This document shows positions 12,658-25,185 of a stretch of 64,000 nucleotides of DNA, in pieces. The notes below the pieces were generated by a model. The model had not been told where the DNA came from. It worked only from the letters and a program-made list of their open reading frames with translations, and searched no databases. The stretch covers positions 300,501 to 364,500 of the forward strand of contig NW_026251712.1 in NCBI RefSeq assembly GCF_025024155.1. Direction: 5' to 3'. This stretch comes from Gamsiella multidivaricata. Taxonomy: Eukaryota > Mortierellomycota > Mortierellomycetes > Mortierellales > Mortierellaceae. The position numbers were made by a program, and so were the translations under genes. How positions within the stretch are numbered: the first letter of the stretch is position 1; every line of letters starts with the position of its first letter.

Positions 12658-14833
12658 TCAGTCAGTCTTCTGCTTGCTGGTAGCCTTTTTGGCATCCTTC
12701 CATTTCTTCAACTCCCTCAGCAGAGCCATCACTAATGGGACAGAGATCGGCACAAACAACGGCATGTAGATCGCATACTTGTGCTCGTCCGGGAAGTACA
12801 GCATCGACACCATCGTTGGATCAAAGAACGCAGTTTCTGATTTCACAAGTGCATCCCTCGAGGCAGCCAGGGCTTCGACGTACGCCTGCTCAGAGAGTCT
12901 TTGACACGACCGTGATATATCTTCCAGGGCATCGACGACGTCCTTTTGAATATGATCTAGTACAACCATGTTCGGTGTATCTACCACCAATCTAGCCAAA
13001 GATGTCAGAGTCGCCAAGGAATCCATCAGATTCTCAGCCGAACGTCTCCTGAGCAAATTATCCAGCTCCCATGCAGTTGGCGCCTCGTTCGAGGTCTTAT
13101 GGAAGGTGATCGGGAACGATGCCCTGGCGGCTGACAGATCCGCAAGGCCCATGAGATCCCGGAGCTGCATCAAGAACACTTTCATGACAGGCCCCAGCTC
13201 CTGGACAGTGATCACATGTGGGGAAATAGAAGTGCTGTTGTCACGATTGAGGATCGTAATGCCACCCCAGCGAGGTATGAGAAATGAGTTGGTGCTTGAT
13301 CGAGGAGCTGAGGGTCCACTCTTGATCACCAATGGGCTTTCACTGGGCTTCGGAACATAGGTCAAAAAGTTGAGTGAGGGCAATGAGGAGACAGTGGATG
13401 CTATAAGAAAATTAAGCCGATGCGTAAGATTACAGGATGGAATATCGTGTCATATGGCTGCCTGCTGCATACTACTTACCTAAACTCCATTCGGCCGCGT
13501 TTATAAAGTTGGGAAGCGAATCCGGCGCGAGATAGTGTTCATTGCGACTGGTATCCAGCTCAGGCTTGAATGTCAACGAGGCATAATGCTGCACCTGCGA
13601 CTCGACCGTGAACTTGGACACTGCTGACATGCTCTTCAAAAACGGGGCCAGATACGCTAGAGTCATGCAAAGGAGAGTTAGCCGGAATGAGCACCTTGTG
13701 TCTGCCACGAACATCATCCCACCTGGTTCTGATAGCGTACCATTGATGGCCTCCTGCATCTTCCACTCACGTACGCCGTTAGAAGCATCTCCGCTAAACA
13801 GACTGAACGTGATCTGGTATCCTGGTGCGTATTTGACGGCCTTCAATTGATCCTTGACTTTGTCAGCGCCTTGGCTGCCTGCACCATTAACGAGTTGCTT
13901 AATAGTCTTCTCCTCTGCTCCGAATACTGCGCCCAGTGTTTCCACAACGGCGTCAACAATAAGATCTACAATGGGTACGCCAATATTACATCCAGTAATA
14001 AGAATAATAGTCATGATCGCTTCCTCATCCAGGCCCGTTAGAGTGAGGAAATAGCCGTGCCTACCTTCGCTCCACGACTGGATCTGAATGAATCCTTGTC
14101 GCTGACTCTTTATGGAGGCGCTAGTGATTGTGCTTGGTGATATGTAGAGATCGTATGTTCCTGGGGTTGTACTCGGTTGATCTATGCAATTGCAGACGCC
14201 GGTGCAGTAGTTCCTGTCAGTAAGCTTGCCCGCCTTTAGCTTGCCTGCTTGCCATCCGTAAGCATACTCAAGGTATTACCTGCGATGTCACCTTCTTTAT
14301 CTCCACTCCATGACATGTCGATTGAAATTCGAAGAGGGAGTTTGGCATTACTGACATAGCCTGCATTTATTGCCTCCATTCCTTTGGCTACCTTCTCCTT
14401 AATTTCTGTCAGTGTTGACTGGGAAGCTTCGCCTGCGTGTAGTGGTGTTCTGTTGGAAATATGAAGGTTGACTGAGATTGGGAAAGTTGGCTGACAAGTC
14501 TATATAAAGTCCAGTGATGTTAGCATTCCCTTCTTGGCTATCGACACGGTGCGCAGAAGCTCGGCTCGACATCAAAAATCTTTGTTACCTTCCACTCGTT
14601 CCATTTCTCAATGTCCTCGAATGGCAATTCTGCCCTGTAGACGCGTGTTGTCTTCCACCATAAGGGTAAGCCGAAGATGACAACTGCCCATACGGAAAAT
14701 AATATAAACCGCCTTGAACGGTCTAAGAAATAAAGAAAGGCAGCGAAACCGTCAGGTCCTGAAAGTGTGCATGATATCGCCATGATGCTGTCGACGTACC
14801 CCTGGATGTTAGCGTCTCCTTGTTTAATGCCAT
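12658..14833 (-). CDS. GPI17: GPI transamidase subunit PIG-S (Gpi17)
   Basis: PIG-S is part of the ER complex that attaches GPI anchors to proteins. Seven exons give about 549 aa: 14833-14800, 14722-14589, 14499-14280, 14181-14065, 13965-13741, 13656-13480 and 13400-12658. The start is MALNKETLTSRD followed by RRFILFSVWAVVIFGLPLWW, the N-terminal membrane span with the family's GLPLWWKTT motif. Later come VKYAPGYQITFSLFSGD, AYLAPFLKSMSAVSKFTVES, LTYVPKPSESPLVI and SFLIPRWGGITILN, all PIG-S landmarks. A second membrane span lies near the C-terminus (about LFVPISVPLVMALL). The intron 14064-13966 could be retained in frame, adding 33 residues, so that junction is uncertain. It is divergent from PUP1 with about 510 bp between starts. 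Confidence 0.9.
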
Positions 14834-15345
14834 GTCCTGAGCTGTTCTACACTGCCGCTCCTGTGTGCGTATGATTTGAAGATGATGCCAGAGCAAAGTT
14901 CGCCATCGTGGTGCTCTTTGGTTGAACCATGGTGCTGTGACTGGCTTCTCCCAATATACACTTCAGAGAAACCAGCTCCAGAAGCCAGCGGATTCGACAA
15001 TTGAGGGATCCCATATCCGCTATCAATACGACACTAACCCAACATTGGCTCGAGCCCTCTGTAGACTAGGCACCATCCATGCCAGGTATGTCAGTTGCAG
15101 TGCTATGTCGGCGCACTCGATCCTACTTGGTTCGTGCACACACGACTCAACGCGACCGCACCTATACTTAAACGTCATGTCCCACGTGACGGACACGACG
15201 GTCCACCTAAGCGACTCCATACGTAAGTCACTGGCGCACTCCACCCCTCCCATTCAAAGGTCGAGCCTTTTACCTGCCTCGACATCCCTCTTCTTTTGCA
15301 GACATTCACCTTAACTCATTCTTATAACGCGTAACTCGGTGCACC

Positions 15346-16541
15346 ATGACCTCCAGATTGCCACAGACCAAGGGCGGGTTCAACTTCGACAACCATGTCC
15401 GGTAAGCCCTGGCCTGAACACCAATCTTGAAGACGCGTCACCTCAGCAGTTGCTTGAGAGTTAACCGAGACGATATATTTGACACAGAAACACTATGATG
15501 GAGGGTAAGGGACTCAACCTCCCCAAGGCAACCAAGACAGGAACGACCATTGTTGGATTGATCTACAAGGACGGACTTGTGCTCGGTGCCGATACTCGTG
15601 CTACTGCGGGACCTATCGTCGCTGACAAGAACTGTGAAAAGATTCATTACCTGGCCCCCAACATGTACTGCTGCGGTGCAGGAACTGCAGCAGATACAGA
15701 GATGACCACGGCCCTGATCAGTAGTCAACTGGAGCTTCACCGATTGAGCACAGGACGACAGGCGCGCGTTGTCACTGCCATGACCATGCTGAAGCAGATG
15801 CTCTTCAAGTAAGCAACTGTGAACTAATATGGCAATCGCTTCATGGTCATAGCTTTCAAGTACGCTTATACTCTTTTTTTTCTCTGCGCTTGCGCTTCAT
15901 AGGTACCAAGGACATATTGGAGCCGCTTTGATCCTTGGAGGAGTTGATATCAATGGACCTCACCTTTACACCATCTACCCACATGGAAGCACAGATAAGC
16001 TGCCATATGTCACCATGGGGTCTGGATCTCTCGCTGCCATGAGCGTCTTTGAAAGCCGCTTCAAGGCCGACATGAACGTACGCGTACTGAACGTAATAGT
16101 GCATCTGCAACAGCTGATAGGGCCCACAGACTAACATTAGCATTCTTTCTGCTTTGGCTAATAGCGTGAGGAGGCCATTGCATTGGTTCAGGATGCAATT
16201 GAGGCTGGTATTTTCAACGATCTTGGATCTGGATCGAACGTAGACGTGGTCGTGATCAATAGCGAAAGGGTCGAGGTCCTCCGCAACTATGCCCGACCTA
16301 ACGAGCGTGGTGTCAAGGAAGCAAGGTACGATACAAGGCCTCATCTTTACTACCATTATGGTTTCAGGGCTCAACGCGGAAACATGTGCTAATATTGCTC
16401 TATTGATATACCTTTTTACGAACGAGTAGCTACAAGTTCAACAGGGGAACCACACAGGTGCTCAAGACGTCAATCAGAGACCTTGTCGACATCAAGGAGA
16501 CTGTTCAGGTGACCACAACGGAGGCCATGGACATCTCGTAG
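15346..16541 (+). CDS. PUP1: 20S proteasome subunit beta-2 (Pup1/PSMB7)
   Basis: This is the trypsin-like catalytic subunit of the 20S core. Five exons, 15346-15401, 15488-15808, 15903-16077, 16165-16325 and 16430-16541, give 274 aa, normal for the family. The propeptide (residues 1-37) ends ...KATKTG, before the catalytic threonine [11 protein letters not shown]. Counting the mature protein from Thr38, the conserved Asp17 (GADTRAT) and Lys33 (CEKIHY) fall exactly in place, as does GSGSLAAMS. The C-terminal extension ([20 protein letters not shown]) corresponds to the arm that wraps beta-3. An AATAAA polyadenylation signal lies at 16632-16637. Confidence 0.97.
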
Positions 16542-16631
16542 ATTGGAGCGTAATTGGCGCGAAAGGAGCCTTGTGTTATATATCCCACCACGAAGCATGC
16601 GCGCAAAGAGATGCCGTGAATATCAAACATC

Positions 16632-16637
16632 AATAAA
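16632..16637 (+). terminator. AATAAA poly(A) signal of PUP1
   Basis: Canonical hexamer about 90 nt after the PUP1 stop codon. Confidence 0.6.
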
Positions 16638-16812
16638 AACGACAATCGAGCGAAATGATTTTTTTTCTTTTTGCATTTAATGCTTTGCTGTGCTCCGGGA
16701 TGAGGGACCTGGCATTTTGTGCCAAATAATCGACCACAAAGCACAAGTCTGCTGTTTTCACGCTAACCATAACCGTTCAGGACCTATCATCGTTGTAACC
16801 ATCGTGCCCGCC

Positions 16813-19753
16813 ATGGACCTGCTTCCTGTCACTGTCAGCGACATCGGCATCATGAACGGCCTCGTGGGCATCATCATCGTCACGAACTCGAGCAGAGGCC
16901 ATCACTTCGTTTACAAATACCCACGGGAGCAGCAGCACAACAGCAACAATGTGCGACATCCGTCTCATCGACCACCAGAATCGAAATCAAAACCGGCTGC
17001 CCAACAGGCAGAGGAGTTCCAAGTGACCTCCAAGATCCTTGGATACGATCCTCAGTTTCTTGCCAATCTTCTCTCGCCAAAGCTGGCTCTTTGCGATAAG
17101 CGGTTCCAATTGACGGTCGACGATCTCACATTTGTCGGGCATCCAGTATCGCTTGCCGGACCCGATTTTCGGCAAAGACGTGGCTACTGGAAGTGGAAGG
17201 CAGCTCGGCCGCCGAAGCAGCGTGTCAAGAGAGGCTGGATCGTGGGCACGGCACCGTTCATGGACGACGATGAATCAGACTCGGATGATTATTACGAGGA
17301 ATCGAACGATGATACAGATTCCGCACGGGGATCTATCTCCGGCAGGATCATCAAGGAGGGAAAGGAGACGCAGCTTCGACGAGGTTCAAAGGACGAGGGC
17401 GACATTGCGATCGCGACCAGGTCATTGACAGATCCGATCGGATGGCGAAATCAGCGGTTCAGGAGTCAAACGTACAACTCGAACCCATCTTCGCCAGCAT
17501 CTGGAGATAGTCCGCTCTCGGCACAAACATCACAGCAACAGACGCCTTCTCTTACACAACAATCTAATTTTGGGTCGTCATTGCTCCATCATCCTGTGTC
17601 AATGCCGCAGACGCCAACAGGCGGCATCCAAAGCAACTTTCACACACACTTGGGCGTTCCACCGCCTATTCAAATCACGCAGGGATTGGTATCAAATGCT
17701 ATTGCGCAGAACGCCTCGACTCCATCCAGTCACCATCAGCAAATGTCATTTTTCCATGTCGTGTTCGTACTCAAACCGCCAGAGCTGCAGATCAACTCTG
17801 TGGCGGATCAAGTCTACAAAAACATTGCATGCAAGTTAACAGCGGCCCTGCGGTATGAGGAACTGAACAGCCAATATGTCAGCAAGGAAGCAGCAAAGAT
17901 CCTTAGTATCCGGGAAGAGGCAACCCAAGCATGTGAGTGAAGCATGCAGCTCTCAATCTTTTTATGCACCACTTGACGACGACAATTCGAAACTAATGGC
18001 GACTCTTGTGTTTCCCGTGGCTCTTTCGTAGTATTAAGCTTTGAAAAGTTCCACGAACAAGTACTGACCGATTCCTCGCTTGCAAGAGCTGTCCGGTCCA
18101 TTTACGAATGTATCACTGCTGACAAGGTCTGCCATGTCGTACTAAACGACTCGATCGATATTTCGCTCCAAATCCCACATCTTGCACCATTACAAAGGAC
18201 GGCTACGTACTTTACGCGGCAGATTCAAAGCTCTGCTCCAACCGAAAGTCCCACAGGAACGCCTTCCAGCGGTCAAAATGGTTATAACGCATCGGGATCA
18301 CAGCAGGCTCTGATGACACCAATGACAGCACAGTATGGGGGGCTCGCAGGGATAGGGTACATCATGGACGACTACGAAATCGGTATCGCGTACGAGTATG
18401 AGAATTTCCCAGTCTTGCTTCCATATCACACACTTTTGCTGCTCGAGGATCCCGAGGAAATTTTAAAGGACATCCCACTGGATGCCAACCCTACGCTGGT
18501 CAAGTTGGTGCAAATCCTTGTTCCTTATCAATGGTAAGATGCCGATTATGATGATCAAAGAGTGTCGTTACTGTTTTTCGCGTTTCAATTTGTCCGCTTG
18601 CTATTTCTAATGCATAATGATAGTCTGGACGAACTGCAATATATTTTGGACTGCTCGATGGCGCAAATTTACCGATTGGCATCGCACTTGATCTACTGGC
18701 GAAAGGCGAAACTGATCGACCAGATCCGAGTCAGTAATGTCTATGTCGTTGCACCACAGGCCGAGGTTAACGAGTATGTCATCCCATGAAGTTTCTATCA
18801 TTGCAGCTCTTCGCGGTCATGATATTAATTCATGCATACCGCGGTTTGACTGAACACTATATACGATAATTTTTAGAGCCCTGGTTACGGACTTTTCACA
18901 GCACTTCCCAACGATCTCCTTGCCAAATATTCTCCACGAACTCTCAACGCCCAAAGCCTACAAGGCTCATATACCCGGAGCCGGCAAGGACAAAGAAGTC
19001 CAGACGGTCTATCTCGACCTGTTGACATATCTGCTGCGCAAGGATCTCATCGTTCAATTACACACCTACATCCTAGTCCTTGTTCCTGAATTCATCAAAA
19101 CCGGATGCACCGCAGAGGAATACGACCATATGATGGGAGAAGAAAACAGCGGCGCCCTCACCCCGACACTTGAGTCCCCGACGGTCATCGGAGGCGGACA
19201 GACCGGAAGTGCCAAATCCGCGGACTTTGCGCAAATGGCAATGATGCAACAGCATCAACAGCAGCAGCAGCAGACGTCCCAGAGACAGCAGGCGCATCGG
19301 TATCATAATAGGTCTTCGACAGGATCGGGGGCTCAGGGTGGACCTGCGAGCGCGGGAGCAGGGATGAGTTCAAGTCTCAAGTCCCATCTGAGTATGCCGT
19401 TAATGAAATTGATGGGTATGAGACAGGATGCGAGCTCGATTATGCCGAACCCGGGACAGGCCTCGGAGATGGAACGCGAGTGGATGGTACGAATGTGTGA
19501 GAACCAGCCGCAGAGTGTCGCAGAGCTCTTTATGAGGTATACTAAGGGTGGGCTGCAAGAAGTAATATGCATTGTGTGCTTGTGTCATGCTTGCTGACTG
19601 ACATGGTGCTTCTTTTTTCATGATAGGTTGATCCATTACTTTGATGGCCAGCATCATGTCGAAGAGATTTTGTTTCGCGAGCAGATTGTTGCCAAGGATC
19701 TCAAGACGGTTTTGACAGCGTTTCGCGAGTTTTTGATTCTGACTTGGGCATAA
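16813..19753 (+). CDS. NPR3: Nitrogen permease regulator 3 (Npr3/NPRL3, GATOR1/SEACIT)
   Basis: Npr3 pairs with Npr2 and Iml1 in the GATOR1/SEACIT complex, which inhibits TORC1 at the vacuole when amino acids are scarce. Five exons, 16813-17932, 18032-18533, 18624-18773, 18877-19536 and 19627-19753, give about 852 aa. The longin-like N-terminus begins MDLLPVTVSDIGIMNGLVGI. It is followed by the signature KILGYDPQFLANLLSPKLAL and QLTVDDLTFVGHPVSL, then FHVVFVLKPPELQ, LLPYHTLLLLEDPEEIL, and a C-terminal winged helix ending YFDGQHHVEEILFREQIV. Long Ser/Gln/Asn-rich inserts separate the blocks, with acidic DDDESDSDDYYEES at about residue 150. An in-frame Met at 16690 would add 41 unlike residues; I prefer 16813 because the family starts close to this motif. 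Confidence 0.93.
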
Positions 19754-20622
19754 ATGCAGGCTCCTCCTCCTCCTCCTCCTCTCGGCATGTCAATTAAAGA
19801 CCCCTTCACTTTTTTTTTAACTTTATATGTCGTGCAGTCGTTTTGATTTTTATCGCTCAAGTAGCGGAGCGTTTGCGCTACATATTCCTTCAACAATTTT
19901 ATGCGTGTCACCTTCGCGGTTTTTTTTTTTTTTTTTTTTTTTTTTTGGAGACGCGTCTTCTACATTAACATAAAGATGATATATCTTTAATGTAGTTGTA
20001 GCTCAAGGGCTATCGCAACAAATGCCGGCGACCTTGTAGGATCCAACCTAAATCAACCCTGGAAAATGCTTGCTGCTCTTTTGCTATGAGGTGGCTGGCC
20101 ACTTATGACAATTCCTCGGTCTCCACATCTGGCGCCCTCCTATGTAATTTTCTGAAAAGATCCCCAGAGTATATACGGTTTTTGCGTTGGAAAGCTCGGT
20201 GTTCTTGAGATGCGAAACCTTGAGCGACACCACATCAGTGTTGTCGATGTTTCTATCCATTTCTGAAAATTCATCCAAGCTGAACCTCTTGAGCATTGAA
20301 TAATTCCTAGAATGGCACCTGATGCTCCATCCCCTTTTATTACATTATGATCCGTGCAATAGTGAATGAATTGAAGGCAAGGTCCCAAATACTATTCTAA
20401 ATAAACTCGAGGACAAGACGTTCGAACGAACAGCTCGAGGACCAGGGCGCCATCGCATTTGCTATTTACTTGAAATGCACACACTGTTTATGCAGTTTAT
20501 ATCATTCATTGGTGTCGAATACATGGGAGATCGTCAGCCGAAGTTGCTATAACTGAGATCGGTGCAGCATTGCCAACACTTAGACTAATGCATGGATACA
20601 CGGTTTTTATTCGTGTACAAAT
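19754..20622. other. intergenic, with possible relic of the downstream leucine-rich family
   Basis: It contains a (CTC)n patch at about 19761-19780 and a T-run at 19919-19946. Between about 20300 and 20090 the minus strand has a short frame reading LKRFSLDEFSEMDRNIDNTD and VVSLKVSHLKNTELSNAKTV. It looks like the C-terminal part of the same leucine-rich family as the neighbouring pseudogene, but is not connected to it in frame. I treat it as a probable relic. Confidence 0.35.
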
Positions 20623-23600
20623 TCACAGCCCTTCGATCTTCACATTCGGCGCCTTGTTTTGGAATGCTAATATCGATACCCAAAGCTCACTAGGATTTTT
20701 TATAGTTAAATCTGTGCCATCAACATGTAGCGTCTTCAATGGTGCTACACATTCGAGGCTGGATACTTTTTTCACCAAAATCTCAAATTGTTCAGACGAG
20801 AAGTTGGATCCCTTGAAGCTCAGGTTTTCCAGCGCAGAGAAGTCGATGCTGTAGATCAGAAATATCCAGTGCCCCGGGTTGAGAACCGCATGCTCGATCT
20901 GGATCTCCTTTAACGATTGCCATGCTTTAAGTGTATGGGATACGGTATATAGAGACCTTTCAGCTGGGGATCCGAGCGAGGATGGTTGAGCGGACGATGA
21001 GGGTGTCTCCTGTAGAGGTGGGGCCACGAACATATCGGAAACCCATTCGATGCAGCGCTTTGAAAGCTCTGCCTTGCTTGAACAAGCGATCTTGAATATA
21101 CCAAGCTCTGGGAAGCAGCGCCTTAGTAAGCCGGTTATTGTAATTTCGGACATCTCTGGACTAGTCGGACCTCTATGTACCGTCAGCGATTTCAATGCCG
21201 CTTGGTACTGGATAATCAGGCACGCCGTCTTTTGATGATGGAGATCATTACCCAGTAGATCGAAGCAGAAACCAAGCTCCAACTGAGGTCCTATGTTTTG
21301 AGACCTTGCGTAATCGATGGCGCTGCACATGCGCCGAATTCCGTCCATAGTCAACGAAGTCGGATTCAGCGTCAGCGACGCGAGCTGCGGTCTCTTGTTT
21401 CCATCGTCGTTATCAATTAGCTTGGCGAGGTCGTCAGTGAATGCTTGGTTCGTTTCCAGTCGTTTGATGGACCAGCCGTATCGACTGAAGATCTCCCAGA
21501 GAGGACTGAACTTTACCGCTGGATCGGTTGCGCGCATGGTGATATTAGTAGATATGCTAGGCGCATCAGTGCCGTTGGGAAAGTCGATGGTTATGTTGAC
21601 AATGTTCTTGTCCATGGAGTCGACATCCTCGGAGAGCCCCAGTTTGCAGAGTGTACTCAGCCCGTCCTCTTGGATAATGGCAACTCTTGTCGATGTGATC
21701 AGGTCAATGACGGCCAGAGTGCGTTCGGGACGGCACCCGATACAGACCTCGGTAAGTTGCCGGCTCTAGTCCAGAATATCCTCCAAGAGAGACTCCTCTG
21801 ACTTTTTTGGGGTGCGCGTCAGGTGTAGCTTGGTGAGGTTGTATTGTTTGAGGAACTTTTTGTCATCGTATGAAAGTTTCTGGAGCTGAGCAACTATCAT
21901 GGTGGTGGAGTCGGTCTTGAGTTTCGAAAATCCGGCGGTTATGGTATGATTGCGGCAATTCAGGGTCACCTTTTCGAGACGTTGAAGAAGGCTGATCTTG
22001 TTCGCTATAAGGTTGAGTGGGATGTGTGGATCATCGGCGTTGAACGTCAGTTCGGTCACAGAGGAGCAGCACTCGAGGATGGTTTCGAAACCCGTCCTGG
22101 CGCCACTGTTTCTGCCCTTGCCCTTGACCTGTTCTTTCAAGGAGAGTTCAGAATCAATCACGAGCACTTGAAGCTGCTGAAGTTGAGGGTCCTTAGTTTT
22201 AGGGGAGTCGCCGATACGCACGTAGAATTCGCCGATCTCCTTAAGTACTAGTCGCTTGGCCCGTCCCTTAACCATGAGATCCACAATAGGCTTAAATCGG
22301 CGCCTCCTGTATAAATCGAACGAGGCCTTCTTGAAGCAGCTTCCGTTCACTGTCAAGCGCATAATCCTGGTTAGGTCGAGACTTTTGGCGAATAATTGAA
22401 GGTCACTGCGTGTAATGTCCCATGCCATAGTGATATCCAGTTCCTAGATCCCGCTCGCTTCGATTATCGCGCCGTAGAACTCCTTGGCAGTCGTCCTAGA
22501 CTCGACAGTGATTTTAACTCGACCTCTCACCATGGATATGGTGCCATTGTTGGATTTCACAACATCCCTCAGCCGTCTCTGCGATGGCTCTCGATAGTTG
22601 CCTTCGTGTTCATTACAAATCCACTTGACATCTCCTCTTGCATCCACAATCCGACTCAGGTCGACTCGAGCCGTCTCAGTTCATAGCCTTTTAAGGATTC
22701 CAGCTTCCCGTCATGTATGTTGCCCGTCATTTGCTTTACCGATGCGAGCGCGTTGTCCACCAACTGTGCCACTCCTTCTCCCCCTTTCTCGAAAATCTTA
22801 TGTATCTGCTCAACGTGTTCTGTTATGTTGATACATGCCAGAGCCGGTTTGGCAACCGAGGCAACTATATATGCGTACTTGATCACCTCCAGCACTTTTA
22901 CGACAAACGATCCGTACTTGCTGAGGAACTCTTTAGGCCGATCTATGTCATATCCCTCGTGTTTTGCAAAGTGTACCTCGTGTGGAACCATCCTGTTGTT
23001 TTCCATAGTATGCTCGCCGCACTCGCACAGGAAATACATCGGAATTGGTCGTTGAGTAAGTTGCCGATGTTATAGGAGTTATCTTTCGACTTGGGCAGGA
23101 TGACAAAGAGCCGAGGAATTGTGTATTCATGCAGCTCATAGTTTTGCCTCATGAATGCTGTCATCGTTTTGAAAATGTCCTCAATTCGATTCAGACCTTG
23201 CTGTTGCAGCCGAAGTTGCAGCTGTAAGAGACGCTCATGTTCGACGCTCGTAAAGGCGAAGTTTTCTGTTAGAGAGATGATGTTCTCTTCTAGAGAGACG
23301 AGAATATTTCTATTCTCCTCCGTAGATGCCAGCAATCGCTCAGGGTGACTGTCCATCATATCAGGGGAACTTGCAAATACCGTGGATCCGGCCAAGTTGT
23401 TGCGAACTGCATGATCTGACGACGTTGGGCTCGGTAGTGGTGGCTCGCGAGCCGTAGTCTTTAGGATAGTGTCGATCTCAGTGCCAGGTTGGTATTTGAA
23501 TCTTCTTGGATCGAGCCTACAAGTTCCATAGTGGAAGAGGTGTAAGCAGGTATCCAAAGGTCGCGACTAGCTCTGTACTTTGCGTGGCGATCTGCTTCTA

Positions 23601-24288
23601 CAATGTAGTTGTCGATATGCATTTCTAAGTTACAGTCTGTAAGGAATGGCACCAGCACAGAGCCTTCCATGGAGTAATGGGCGTTCTTGAAGATCAGTAG
23701 GATATCCATCCATAGAACAATCCATTCCCCGGTTGCGTTATCGAAGCGAGCAAGGATACCGATGCTCTCTGAGGCATCTAGTGATCCCCGGAAGGGGAGG
23801 GCTCGGACAAACTGCAGAGGGCGGCTGTCGACACTGACTACTTCTGCCGCAGAAGACCGAACGGGCTGCTTGAATACAACCTCTGAGCTTTGCCATATTT
23901 CTTGAGATAATGTCGAGTGTAGTGGCTGGGTGATAACATATCCTCAGCGAATGAACGCTATGTCAACAGCACGAGGGGATTGTCAGAGCTCTACCGCGAT
24001 GCATTCCACACGCAAGCCATTGCTGCTACCGCTTTGGCGGTAGGATACTCGTAGTACTTACTACCGATGGCTGTCGTCTGTGACGAACGGCACCAACTGC
24101 TTGCCATTAGCAACGTAGTGAGTTGTGAACTCCAGGATGTTCTGCATGACAACGACTTGAGCGCCGGTCTGGTCTTTGTGGGTGGGGACGGCAAAGGCAT
24201 TGGATAAGCCCGACGATTTTGGGGATCCTAGGGATGAGCAGGGTCGGAGCCATTGCAGTCCTTGCTCGCCGTCGTCAGCACTGTCCAT
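20623..24288 (-). pseudogene. leucine-rich-repeat-like multidomain protein, broken copy
   Basis: A long minus-strand coding relic read in pieces. Frames run about 23930-23590, then (after a likely 62-nt GTACAG...TTGTAG intron) to 23041, then 23039-22656 and 22655-20623. Breaks: a 1-nt deletion near 23041 between LNDQFR and MYFLCECGEHT, another near 22660 between LRRLES and LSRIVDARGDVKW, and in-frame TAG codons at 22446-22444 (after IIEASGI, before ELDITMAWD) and 21768-21766 (between EDILD and SRQLTEVCIGC). No GT-AG intron can bridge these. On both sides of each break the protein context continues, so it once was one gene of over 1000 codons. The C-terminal half has irregular leucine-rich repeats (LTKLHLTRTP, LKSLTVHRGPT, LENLSFKGSNF). 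It resembles an expanded Mortierella family of unknown function (memory only). The N-terminal limit near 24288 is a guess. Confidence 0.6.
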
Positions 24289-25185
24289 ACCTTGTCACAG
24301 TTGCAGTTGCAGGGATGAAGAGTGAAGAGGAAAGAGTAAGAATACTGCAGCCCACGGTCGAGCAGCGGAGGAAGTGAGAAACATGAGGCGAGGCAATGTT
24401 TGTTTGTTTGTTTTAAAGCTGTGATCATTGTGAGACACTGGGCTGGCATGGCGAAGGCGATATTCCTGCGAAAGTGAACTAAGGGGCATGCGGGCCTTCT
24501 CGTTTGGCCAGCTCTGCAGTGCATCCTCCTCTAGACCAAGGCCGGGTGCGGGAGGCCGATATCAACCTGGCAGCAGCCGAGTTGAGATGGCAGGGGCAGT
24601 GGGCGTTGCCTCAGGGAGATAAGTTTGTGGCAGACTTGTGGGTGAGGAGCCCTTCGAGTCGAATGTCGTGTTCTACGCACAAAGAGAGTCGACCGTTTAA
24701 GCTACGCACGCCACAGAGAGTGACCAGCACAGCGGTCATCTTGTTCAAGCTGGAGCAAGGAACAAGGAACAAAAGGCCGCTGGCTCTTACATTCGCTATA
24801 TACAGGTCGTCTCCCGAAACCCTATTTCAGATATCAGATCTCGTCTCTATGCGTTGGACTGCCGGCAACACGGAGAAGAAGACACCATGCTTGCCTTGCT
24901 TTTCTGTATGTGAGTGGTTGTGCTCAGGCACCGTGCGTGTACTGCACGTGAACATGGTGCCAATTAGGGTGGTACCGAAGATACTGCTGCACAGCGATGT
25001 AACCCTCCAATCAGGTGCCTGGATTACACTAAAAAAATCCGCAGTTTTTGTGGGAATCCGCAGGAGAACCCCTTGTTCTCACGCGAGGAATACAAAAGTG
25101 CACATCTTTCTCCCTTTCTATCTCTCTCTCTCTCTCAACCATATCTCTTTCTCCGTCTATAACCGCACGTAGATATTAGGAAGCA
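24289..25185. other. intergenic; promoter region of the GNAT gene
   Basis: No supported gene. A CT-rich tract (about 25103-25137) lies just upstream of the acetyltransferase start and is probably part of its core promoter or leader. Confidence 0.45.

Noticed and set aside
16690..16812. Upstream in-frame ATG for NPR3
   Set aside because: The added 41 residues look non-coding; the family begins near MDLLPVTVSDIGIMNG.
19919..19946. Long T-run as a possible retroposon tail
   Set aside because: T- and A-runs of this size recur in many intergenic regions and introns here (36041-36066, 36319-36338, 38599-38621); no target-site duplication seen.
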